DNA of 13,195 nt. Source: WHSV01 sp050694055 (GTDB lineage: Bacteria; Actinomycetota; CADDZG01; WHSQ01). The DNA lies in contig JBOGWX010000134.1 of assembly GCA_050694055.1 (NCBI GenBank), positions 1 to 13,195 on the forward strand, given 5' to 3'. Under the pieces are notes generated by a model that worked only from the letters and a program-made list of their open reading frames with translations, was not told the DNA's origin and searched no databases. Positions 5,845 to 12,167 of the stretch are shown one piece after another. The position numbers were made by a program, and so were the translations under genes. Each line of letters begins with the position of its first letter. The first letter of the stretch is position 1.

Positions 5845-7611
5845 CTAGATGCCGGCTTCGTCTCTCTCGAGGTTCCCTCTGATCGCGCCTCCTGGAAAGC
5901 GCTCCGTGTGAATATTCACGTAGAACGCGCCGGGATGGTTGCCGATGTCGTCGATCAGCGCCGGAGCGACGTCCTCGGCGCACCCGCGGGCTCTGCCTGC
6001 CTCGTTCCGGTGACGGAAGTTGTCGGCGTTGCCCAGCAGGTCCACGACGATGGGCCCGTTGACGCCGACGACACCGGAGTGAATATGCGCGGCCACCGGT
6101 TCATCGATATCGGCCCACTCGAGCGTGAAGCAGACCCGTTCGTTGGGACGCCGGAGTCGGATCTCCGCGAGGCCGTCGCCGTTCAAGTCGCCCGCTCCGA
6201 ACTGCCCGGTGGCCGGATCGACTTCAGCGAAGCCATTCAGGTCCGCCTCGAGTTCGTTGTCTCGCTGGCGGGGAGCGATCCTCAGCACCACGCCGGTATC
6301 GCCGAAGGGCGTGCCGGTGGTGTTGCCGAGAACGTACAGCTCGCCATGGGCGTCCTGGCCGAACCCATCGAGCTTCAAGTCGAGTGCATCCTGTCCGACC
6401 AGTCTGAACTCCCTAATCCGATGGGCGGGGTTAAGGAAGAACAGCCGCCCGAACTCTGTGAAGCTCCGAGCGAAGTCCCCGAAGACGTAACGGCCTCTGA
6501 GCTGCGGAATGGCGTCGCCCCGGTAGACGAACCCTCCGACCACCGCGATGCCCTCGTCATGGTCGTACTCCGCGATCGGATCGATGAGACCTTCCGGCTC
6601 GCCGGGACTCCGAGCCGTGACAAAGCCCGGATCGTCGCCGTTGGGGTCGAACAGGAACGAGCCTTCCTTGACTCTCCAGCCGAAGTTGCCGCCCTTGGTC
6701 ACGACGTCGACTTCCTCGATGTCGTTCTGTCCGACGTCTCCGGCCAGGAGCTTGCCGGTGACGGAATCGAACGAGAATCGGAACGGGTTGCGGAAGCCGT
6801 ACGCCCAGATCTCGGGCACGAAGCCCTCCTCGTCGACGAACGGATTGTCTTCCGGGATTCCGTAGCTGCCGTTGGCCGAGTTGGAGCCGGCGGGATCGAT
6901 CCGCAGGATCGAACCCAGCACGTTGCTGGGATCCTGCCCATTTCCCTGCGGGCTGTGACCGACGCCTTGATCGTCGGCGGCACCGCCATCGCCCAGCGAG
7001 ATGTATAAGAGGTCGTCCGGTCCGAAGTTGAGCGCTCCGGCGTTGTGGTTGAACTGTGGCTGATCGATGCGCAGGAGCTCACGCCTGGTGCTCGGATCCA
7101 CGACCGACGCCGCATTGCGTGGATTCGGGACGCGCCACTCCGCGATTACGCTCTGGTGGTTGGCCGGGGTACCCGGCGGCATCGTGGAGAAGTCGGCGGG
7201 TCCATCAACCGGCTCCGAAGTGTAGGTGTAGAGGGCGCCGTTGTCCGTGTAGTCGGGATGGAAGGCGAGCCCGAGGAGGCCCCGTTCGTCGAAGGTGCCC
7301 GGCCCGAAGGCTCCGAGCGGGACGAGGCGATCGGAGACATCGAGAAAGGCGCTCTTCGCGCCCGACGACAAGTCGACGGCCCACGCGATGCCGGGCTGAT
7401 CGACCACGAACAGTCGATCCGAGTCGCCCGGCGCAGAGATGCCCCAGTTGGGCGCGGTAAGGCCGGTGGCGACGGGCTCGAGCCTGATGTGAACGCCGCC
7501 CTTCCTAATGGGTTGCGGAATCGGATCGTCCAGTGGCTGCGCGGTGGCCTGTACGACCGGCGTCGCCAACGCCAGCGCGCACAGCACGATCGCAGACAGA
7601 AGTCTCTTCAT
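5845..7611 (-). CDS. Secreted PQQ-type sugar dehydrogenase fused to a CHRD domain
   Basis: The 588-residue exported protein has a Sec signal peptide (about 1-24, cleavage near ATAQ). A GSDH six-bladed propeller follows (about 43-446), then a C-terminal CHRD domain (about 453-582). The propeller shows the catalytic-His motif FNHNAG (His189), then SLGDGG, NGQDPSNVLGSILRIDP, YGIPEDNP, IWAYGFRNPFRFSFD and AGDVGQNDIEEVD. The CHRD part has its hallmark AHIHSG..G.NGPIVVDL and YVNIHTERFPGGAIRGNL. CHRD domains were first named from chordin and are common in bacterial secreted proteins; their role is unknown. There is no lipobox, unlike the paralogue at 224-1483. The SD is AGGGGGAGG just before the ATG. 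The protein may oxidise sugars or alcohols outside the membrane. A purely structural role is possible, since such extracellular fusions are rarely tested. Confidence 0.93.
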   Translation of the reverse strand: MKRLLSAIVLCALALATPVVQATAQPLDDPIPQPIRKGGVHIRLEPVATGLTAPNWGISAPGDSDRLFVVDQPGIAWAVDLSSGAKSAFLDVSDRLVPLGAFGPGTFDERGLLGLAFHPDYTDNGALYTYTSEPVDGPADFSTMPPGTPANHQSVIAEWRVPNPRNAASVVDPSTRRELLRIDQPQFNHNAGALNFGPDDLLYISLGDGGAADDQGVGHSPQGNGQDPSNVLGSILRIDPAGSNSANGSYGIPEDNPFVDEEGFVPEIWAYGFRNPFRFSFDSVTGKLLAGDVGQNDIEEVDVVTKGGNFGWRVKEGSFLFDPNGDDPGFVTARSPGEPEGLIDPIAEYDHDEGIAVVGGFVYRGDAIPQLRGRYVFGDFARSFTEFGRLFFLNPAHRIREFRLVGQDALDLKLDGFGQDAHGELYVLGNTTGTPFGDTGVVLRIAPRQRDNELEADLNGFAEVDPATGQFGAGDLNGDGLAEIRLRRPNERVCFTLEWADIDEPVAAHIHSGVVGVNGPIVVDLLGNADNFRHRNEAGRARGCAEDVAPALIDDIGNHPGAFYVNIHTERFPGGAIRGNLERDEAGI

Positions 7612-7731
7612 TTTTTGCCTCCCCCTTTATGAGCTCTGGATCCACAGCGCCCACGCGCGAACACTCCCCCCTCCCATTTATTGCCTCTTCGCAGTGGGCG
7701 TCACTTGCTACTACCTGGCCCGAAGGTGACT

Positions 7732-7746
7732 CGGTTTTCAAAACCG
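7732..7746. repeat. Palindrome, 7-bp arms around one base
   Basis: CGGTTTT-C-AAAACCG is a near-perfect dyad about 120 bp upstream of the GSDH-CHRD start. It could be a repressor operator or part of the transcript end of the TolB-like gene. Its loop resembles a tRNA anticodon loop (TCA on plus, TGA on minus), but the rest of a tRNA is missing. Confidence 0.5.
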
Positions 7747-7796
7747 GGGAGAATCCTCAGACGAATTCTGATGGTGGGGGTCGCGGGTTCTCCCCC
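7746..7796. repeat. 11-bp inverted repeat enclosing a smaller hairpin
   Basis: GGGGAGAATCC (7746-7756) pairs with GGGTTCTCCCC (7786-7796), with a single G-T wobble. Inside, TCAG-acgaatt-CTGA forms a smaller stem (7757-7771). On the minus strand this would lie about 90 nt past the TolB-like stop, so it may act as a terminator or as a structured RNA end. Confidence 0.5.
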
Positions 7797-7881
7797 TCGA
7801 TCAGACGTGCGATAACTGTTACGAGTTGAACTAGAAAGCGCGTTGTTTAGGTCGCGCCGATACGGGTCATCCCATGCGCCC

Positions 7882-8790
7882 TTAGGGCAGGGGTTGCCAG
7901 TCTGGACCGACCTCGAACTTGTTCGGCGTATCGGTGAGCCGCTGCAGGCGGCGTCCGTTGATGCGCATCTTGAAGAGGTCGCTTCTTCCCTCGCCGCGCG
8001 CGCGGGTCAGCACGAAGGAGCGGCCGTTGGGCGAGAACTGGGCGCCGAACTCATCCGCCTTGGTGTCGGTGATCCTCTCTTTGCCGGACCCGTCCGGATC
8101 CATCGTGAAGAGGTCGCAGTTCGACTCGAAGCCGCAGCGGCTGTACACGATTCTGGTACCGTCCGGGGACCAAGATGCCGAAACATCCTGCTTCTGGTTG
8201 TCGGTCAGGCGCGTCTTGGTGGTCCCACTAGGATCAATGGTGAAGAGCTCGATGTCACCGCCGCGCCTGGGAGAGCGCTCGTAGACGATCAGGTCGTCAA
8301 CGCTCCACTCGGGCGCGATCTCGTCTGCCCGGGTGTCGGTCAGCCTCGTCTCGGTGCCGGTCGTCAAGTCGATGGTGAAGAGGTCGCACTGGCGCCCACA
8401 CTTCTGGTAAACGGCCTGGTTGCCGTCGGGACCGAAGGCCACCTGGAACTCGTCCTTGTTGGTATCGGTAACTCGCGTCGGGTTGCTGCCGTCGGCGTCG
8501 CGCAAGAAGAGGTCGATGCTGCCGTCGTTGTTGGCGCGCGAATAGATGAACCGGCTCCCGTCTGGAGCCCAGCTCGCGCCGAAGCTGTTTCTCGACCGTC
8601 CGGTGAGACGTGTCACGTCGGAACCATCCGGGTTCATCGAGACCAGGAAGGTCGGTGACTCGAGTGACCCTCGGTGGAAGATGATCCGGCCGTTCCCGCC
8701 GGGGAAAGTAGCGCCCGCCCCGACGGGCGTCAGCCCCACTGTGACAAGGGCCGCAATCGCTGCCGCGGCCATCTTGAGCTTGCTGTTCAT
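7882..8790 (-). CDS. Exported TolB-like (PD40) beta-propeller protein
   Basis: The 302-residue protein has a signal peptide (about 1-27, MAAAAIAALVTVGL core, cleavage near AGA-T). About six WD40-like/PD40 repeats of the TolB propeller type follow. Each repeat carries a W/FSPDG-like turn (SWAPDGSRFIYSR, AFGPDGNQAVYQK, SWSPDGTRIVYSR, QFSPNGRSFVLTR) and a D/NPDGS..TRLTD-like strand. The open frame extends to 8910. I choose the ATG at 8790 because GGGAGG lies just upstream and the signal peptide then starts correctly. Stand-alone propellers of this kind usually bind proteins or cell-wall material outside the cell. No Pal or Tol partner is nearby, so a true TolB role is not implied. There are Cys pairs in two repeats (CGRQC, CGFESNC). 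Confidence 0.9.
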   Translation of the reverse strand: MNSKLKMAAAAIAALVTVGLTPVGAGATFPGGNGRIIFHRGSLESPTFLVSMNPDGSDVTRLTGRSRNSFGASWAPDGSRFIYSRANNDGSIDLFLRDADGSNPTRVTDTNKDEFQVAFGPDGNQAVYQKCGRQCDLFTIDLTTGTETRLTDTRADEIAPEWSVDDLIVYERSPRRGGDIELFTIDPSGTTKTRLTDNQKQDVSASWSPDGTRIVYSRCGFESNCDLFTMDPDGSGKERITDTKADEFGAQFSPNGRSFVLTRARGEGRSDLFKMRINGRRLQRLTDTPNKFEVGPDWQPLP

Positions 8791-8943
8791 CGGTCGGCCT
8801 CCCATGCCCGTCGAAGTTCTCAGTTTCGAACGTCCGAGGACTCTCAACAAGGCACTTCGGGGAGGTAATGATTCTAAGTTCTGCAAGGCGACCTCGCCGA
8901 GATGACGCAAGTCACCTTGTAGCGAAGCCCACTCACTCTGCGG

Positions 8944-9186
8944 TCACGCCGCTTCGGTATCGCTCAGGGAATCGACCAAGGGGGCGGAGACCGCCCGCGT
9001 CACGTCGGTCAGTCCGCGGATCTCCGCAAGGACCGCGTCGAGCGGTCGTTGTCCCGAGCCGATCATTGCGATGACGTCGTAGGGCCCTCGAAGATCTTCG
9101 GCGAATCTCACTCCGGAGATGGCCCGCAAGTCGCGGGCGACGAGATCCTTGTTGCCGGCGGTCTGAACCAAAACGTATGCCCTCAT
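8944..9186 (-). CDS. Stand-alone Lrp/AsnC ligand-binding (RAM-type) domain protein
   Basis: The 80-residue protein consists only of the alpha/beta sandwich ligand-binding domain of Lrp/AsnC regulators. It shows the opening strand RAYVLVQTAGN, helix, GVRFAEDLRGPYDVIAMI and a final helix plus strand. The helix-turn-helix domain is absent, and there is no room for it before the ATG. Stand-alone copies of this domain occur in many actinobacteria and archaea. They assemble as dimers or larger rings and may sense amino acids or modulate full-length Lrp proteins. An SD (GAGGGA, GAGG) precedes the start. It is followed after about 150 bp by the TolB-like gene on the same strand. Confidence 0.88.
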   Translation of the reverse strand: MRAYVLVQTAGNKDLVARDLRAISGVRFAEDLRGPYDVIAMIGSGQRPLDAVLAEIRGLTDVTRAVSAPLVDSLSDTEAA

Positions 9187-9287
9187 GGCCTCGATTCCCT
9201 CCCTGTGCCCGCTTGCTTGATCGGCCCAACCTCGGGCGCGGCGTCAACATTCCGCCTGCGCGTGGGCTCAGGGAGTCACGAACCCCT

Positions 9288-9896
9288 TTACCTGCTCGAC
9301 ATCCAAGGCTCGGTGAGATCGAGGAACTTGGGCTCCCCGTCGGAGATCGCCTGAAGCTCGCTCATGTACTCCTCGAAACCCTCGGATGACTCCATCTCCT
9401 TCTCCTTGGCACGCGCCTCGGCTTCGGAGGTGAAGTAGATGGAGTTGGTGAAGCGTCCGTTCTGGGGATGCCAGGCGACGATGCCTCCGATCACATCGGG
9501 TCGCAGCTCCCTGAGCTGGTCTTCCATCCTGGCGTCGAGCTCCCTCGCCTTGGCGACGTCGGTGACCTTGCCCTGGATCACCTGTACGAAGCCGGCCTCG
9601 TCGGAGCCTCCGTCTTTGACCAGATCGACCTCGGTGCAATCGTGAAACATCGGGTCTGCCAGATACTGCGAGGTCTCCTCCCACCATGCGCTCTGCTCGG
9701 TGCTGTCGCTGCTCGCGCGCGCGGCCTCTTCACTCTCGAAACGGGCGAGCGCGATGAACTCACCGTCGGCGGTAACGCCCGCGGTGCCGCCCAGGTAGCC
9801 CTCTACTGACGGTTTGATCTCCTGATCCCATCTGTCCCACTCCTTCTTGAGGCCGGCGGGGTCCGTTGCCCGGCCCTGGATCACCTGTACGAACAT
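9288..9896 (-). CDS. Tandem ABM-type dimeric alpha/beta barrel protein
   Basis: The 202-residue cytoplasmic protein is built from two similar ferredoxin-like (ABM/dimeric alpha-beta barrel) domains. Each half opens with nearly the same strand, FVQVIQGRATD at residue 2 and GFVQVIQGKVTD at about 101. Each continues through a helix rich in Lys/Glu, a G-rich strand (GGTAGVTADGEFIALARF; GGIVAWHPQNGRFTNSIYF), a second helix (SEEAARA; SEAEARAKEKE) and an acidic strand (TEVDLV; FLDLTEP). The duplication lets one chain form the pseudo-dimer that single-domain members form by pairing. Members include monooxygenases and heme-degrading or uncharacterised proteins. No conserved active-site residue is obvious here. 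An AAGGAGGAG SD precedes the ATG. Confidence 0.85.
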   Translation of the reverse strand: MFVQVIQGRATDPAGLKKEWDRWDQEIKPSVEGYLGGTAGVTADGEFIALARFESEEAARASSDSTEQSAWWEETSQYLADPMFHDCTEVDLVKDGGSDEAGFVQVIQGKVTDVAKARELDARMEDQLRELRPDVIGGIVAWHPQNGRFTNSIYFTSEAEARAKEKEMESSEGFEEYMSELQAISDGEPKFLDLTEPWMSSR

Positions 9897-9988
9897 GACT
9901 CCTCCTTCCTAGAGTCCCTCCGTTCTACTCTCCTCAACGAGGGCGTCAAGTGGATGACCAGAGCACGTCCTTGCCGTGCGAGAGCTTC

Positions 9989-10028
9989 TGGACCCTGAAG
10001 GGTGCCCGAGACGACACCTCAGGGTCCA
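9989..10028 (-). terminator. Hairpin after the OsmC gene, probable terminator
   Basis: A perfect 10-bp stem (TGGACCCTGA with TCAGGGTCCA) continues with five inner pairs past a bulge. It lies about 55 nt beyond the OsmC stop and 93 nt before the next minus-strand gene. It has no T-run, so it is a strong hairpin but an uncertain terminator. Confidence 0.55.
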
Positions 10029-10082
10029 GGAGTGCTCCTACCCCGTGGGAATCCTATCGGCAACCACTGCATGAGCGTCCGA

Positions 10083-10649
10083 TCAGGTGATCACGTCGAG
10101 CGACGTGGTGACCGGAAGCGGGTTCACGAGGATGTCCTTCACGGGCGAGGTGTCCTGTACGTACTGACACAACTCCTGGAGCTGCTCCTCCGAGGCGTTG
10201 CCCGCCTTGGCGCGGCCCTTCACTCGGATCTCGGTGAAGCCGGGCCGTGGGCCTGCGTCGATGCCGACGAAGTTGCGTAGATCGAGGTCGCCCTCGATCT
10301 CGTACTCGAGTTCCTCGATCTCGTAACCGAGAGCGGCCGCGTTGTAGACGAAGCCGACCGAGTAGCAGAAGCCCAAAGCCGCCAGTACGAGCTCGACCGC
10401 GTTCGGCCCATTGTCGCGACCCAGCAGCACCTCTGGCTCGCATCCAGTTAAGACGTGAGTCCTGGAGTGCTCCTGCGCCTGGCCTGCGTGGGTGAAAGAT
10501 GAGATCTCGGTCGTGCTGGTGCTTCCTTCCTTCCACCGAGTGTTGGCTTTGAACGTGAAGTCGGCGATGCTCTCATCGCCCTTGATCGCGTCGATCGTCT
10601 GAACCAGTTGATCGACGTTTACCCCGTTGCGGATAGTTGCGACTGCCAT
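10083..10649 (-). CDS. OsmC family protein
   Basis: The 188-residue protein belongs to the OsmC/Ohr superfamily, whose best-known members reduce organic hydroperoxides through a pair of cysteines. The signature PEVLLGRDNGPNAVELVLAA leads into LGFCYSVGF, whose Cys95 aligns with the peroxidatic Cys of E. coli OsmC. The second, resolving Cys normally sits in CPV. Here the equivalent is TSPV (Ser168), with the nearest Cys seven residues earlier (Cys161). A further Cys (Cys70) precedes the signature. The start is the ATG at 10649, which has AAGGAG at ideal spacing; the frame's earlier ATG (10670) lacks an SD. The role may be peroxide defence with altered cysteine chemistry, or a non-peroxidase OsmC-like function. 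Confidence 0.9.
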   Translation of the reverse strand: MAVATIRNGVNVDQLVQTIDAIKGDESIADFTFKANTRWKEGSTSTTEISSFTHAGQAQEHSRTHVLTGCEPEVLLGRDNGPNAVELVLAALGFCYSVGFVYNAAALGYEIEELEYEIEGDLDLRNFVGIDAGPRPGFTEIRVKGRAKAGNASEEQLQELCQYVQDTSPVKDILVNPLPVTTSLDVIT

Positions 10650-11006
10650 CGAATCTCCTTTCCAAACCATGGGTTACCGGTGCGACGTCTCCTGTGTTCG
10701 CGAGCTGTCACCTCCTCCGGCGTCGACGGACTCGAACTCTGATGCGTCTGCTCACGGCGTCCTCCTTCCGTTACTGACTAGAGACGAAGACGCAGCCGAG
10801 GTCATTGCGCGCGAGCGCGGATGCAATAAGTTCGTTGCTCGAATCGTCATTGCCACAGGGACTAACGCGCTCGACAACGTAGATACATCTGCCTTTATGA
10901 GCGAGTCAGGCGAAGGAACCGGCGCAGAACATTGGCCTCAGCTTTCGCTCGCGCGGCAATCCACTTTGCTGCGGGACATGTCTCGGGCTCAACTGGAGGG
11001 GGCCAC
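10650..11006. other. Divergent intergenic region between OsmC and DLH genes
   Basis: A plus-strand frame stays open through this region, but its translation shows no domain and it starts inside the OsmC gene on the opposite strand. The region likely carries promoters for OsmC (leftward) and the dienelactone hydrolase gene (rightward). I see no clear box pair and no repeats beyond short GC hairpins. Confidence 0.4.
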
Positions 11007-11768
11007 ATGTGTCCACGAGAACACCGCTCGGCCTCCGTTGCCGCCGATCGCGGGCGGCGCCGGCATCGCCGGAACCGAGGACTTGGTCCTCCATGCGACC
11101 GACGGGAATCGGTTCCTCGCATTCAGCGCGGGGGCCGCGGATCCCAATGCGCCGGGCGTCGTAATCCTGCTGGACGTGCGTGGACTGAAGGCTTTCTACA
11201 AGGACCTCGCCGTCAGGTTCGCCGAGGTCGGCGTCTGCGCCACGACAATCCACTACTTTGGGCGGACGGCCGGCACCGGGGAGCGTGACGACGACTTCGA
11301 CTTCATGGCCCACGTGCAACAGACCACTCCCGACGGGGTGAAGGCCGATGTTGAGGCCGGGCTCGCCTACCTCCGGTCACAGCCCGGTGGAGCGGACCGA
11401 CGACTCTTTACCGTCGGGTTTTGCTTTGGGGGCAGGGTCTCGTTCAACCAGGCCGCCCATCAGCACCTCGCTGGCGTAATCGGCTTCTACGGACGGCCTC
11501 AGGGCCACCGTCCCGACGACCTGGCGCGCCGGTAAGGCTGGCGCCCCACTATCGGTGCCCGGTTCTCGGTCTGTTCGGTGGTGCCGACGAGCTCATCCCG
11601 GCAGAGGAGGTGGATCGGTTCCGTCGAGCCCTCGATGAGGCGGGTGTCCCGAGCGAGATCGTGGTATACGCCGGTGCCCCTCACTCGTTCTTCGACCGGG
11701 CCTTCGCGGAGCACCACGAAGCGTGCGACGACGCCTGGCGGCGGGTGCTTGGGTTCGTGGGCGCCTGA
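11007..11768 (+). pseudogene. Dienelactone hydrolase family gene with two frameshifts
   Basis: The gene encodes an alpha/beta-hydrolase of the dienelactone hydrolase family, but in two reading frames. The body, from HENTARPPLPPIAGG (11014 on) to GFYGRPQGHRPDDL (about 11523), is in one frame. It contains the nucleophile elbow VGFCFGGR (Cys). The C-terminal third (APVRLAP, CPVLGLFGGADELIPAEEVD, GAPHSFFD; Asp and His of the triad) is in the preceding frame to the TGA at 11766. The expected start Met-Cys (ATG at 11007, after GGAGGGGG) is in the same frame as the C-terminus. One base has therefore been gained near 11010-11013 and one lost near 11515-11526. The in-frame ATG at 10978 would add an unrelated N-terminus and has no SD. 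Either a decaying gene or two sequence errors; otherwise it would encode about 253 residues with an intact triad. Confidence 0.85.
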
Positions 11769-11823
11769 CGGAGACGTCCCTTCGACCCAACCCACCGGCC
11801 TGCCTCACCCACAATTCCTTCAG

Positions 11824-11894
11824 AGCGGGCGACCAGATTCGAACTGGCGCCCCTCACCTCGACAAGGATGCTCCACGCGTCGAGCATGAGATCT
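11824..11894 (-). tRNA. Degenerate tRNA-Gly(GCC)-like remnant
   Basis: Read on the minus strand, the 3' half is clearly tRNA. It has an acceptor 3' strand CGCCCGC with discriminator T, a T arm GCCAG-TTCGAAT-CTGGT (five pairs, one G-U) and a D-stem GCTC/GAGC at the right distance. The segment CTTGTCGAGGTGAGGGG matches the anticodon/variable region of actinobacterial tRNA-Gly(GCC) genes (TCACC-TTGCCAA-GGTGA), except for a 2-nt loss in the 5' stem and two loop changes. The anticodon position would now read GTC. The 5' acceptor strand (should be GCGGGCG) is absent and the D-loop lacks GG. It is therefore a decayed tRNA or an attachment-site relic, not a working tRNA. Confidence 0.5.
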
Positions 11895-12067
11895 TCCAAC
11901 CTGCGAGCGGAGCCTCTTGTTGAGCTGCTTGATCACGTTCTCGGCGTGAACGTTGGAGGACTTCGATTGCTCCTGCCAGCCCTCGGCCCGCAGAGGGAGG
12001 GCAATTCCCAACCGGCGCAAGGGGTCAAGTCTCGGCCGTGGTTGACATCGGGATGGCTCCCTCGGTC

Positions 12068-12096
12068 TTGACGGAGACCGGGGGAAGGAGTAGGGC
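12068..12096 (+). promoter_or_regulatory. Possible promoter for the GVYG-repeat gene
   Basis: TTGACG (12068-12073) lies 17 nt before TAGGGC (12091-12096), about 70 nt upstream of the start at 12168. A perfect TTGACA also occurs at 12042-12047 but has no matching -10. The -10 match is poor, so this is weak. Confidence 0.25.
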
Positions 12097-12167
12097 GAGA
12101 TCAGAGGAGATAACGCTTCGGCCCTGGCGCGAAGGGGCACGCAAGCGTACAAGCAAAGGAGATTCCG

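Larger units (their letters stand above)
7612..7881. other. Intergenic region with nested inverted repeats
   Basis: No gene is supported between the TolB-like stop (7882) and the GSDH-CHRD start (7611), both on the minus strand. The stretch holds the palindrome CGGTTTTCAAAACCG (7732-7746) and an overlapping long-range inverted repeat (7746-7796). The region should contain the TolB-like gene's terminator and the GSDH-CHRD promoter. Confidence 0.5.
11769..12167. other. Non-coding stretch with tRNA remnant
   Basis: This roughly 400-bp gap between the hydrolase gene and the GVYG-repeat gene contains the tRNA-like remnant (11824-11894) and a possible promoter near its right end. Short open frames on both strands translate to tRNA-antisense-type sequence or low-complexity Arg/Pro runs and are not supported. 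Confidence 0.5.

Noticed and set aside
5650..7008. 452-codon plus-strand frame
   Set aside because: Its first 45 codons belong to the decayed scramblase-like gene. The rest is antisense to the GSDH-CHRD gene.
7701..7800. Complete tRNA-Sec or tRNA-Ser gene
   Set aside because: Only the anticodon-like arm and a weak D-like arm form. No TTCRANN T-loop and no pairing acceptor strands are found on either strand.
7843..8658. 271-codon plus-strand frame opposite the TolB-like gene
   Set aside because: The periodic Val/Glu-rich pattern is the complement of the propeller repeats.
10627..11006. Upstream extension of the hydrolase frame as a longer N-terminal domain
   Set aside because: No motif and no SD at its start. 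It begins inside the OsmC gene, and family members begin at the Met-Cys position near 11007.
11505..11540. Programmed -1 frameshift in the hydrolase gene
   Set aside because: No slippery heptamer or downstream pseudoknot is visible, and a second frame break at the start codon points to mutation or sequencing error.
11820..12152. 110-codon minus-strand frame in the tRNA-relic region
   Set aside because: Its C-terminal part is the translation of the tRNA-like sequence, a common annotation artefact. The rest has no recognisable motif or SD.
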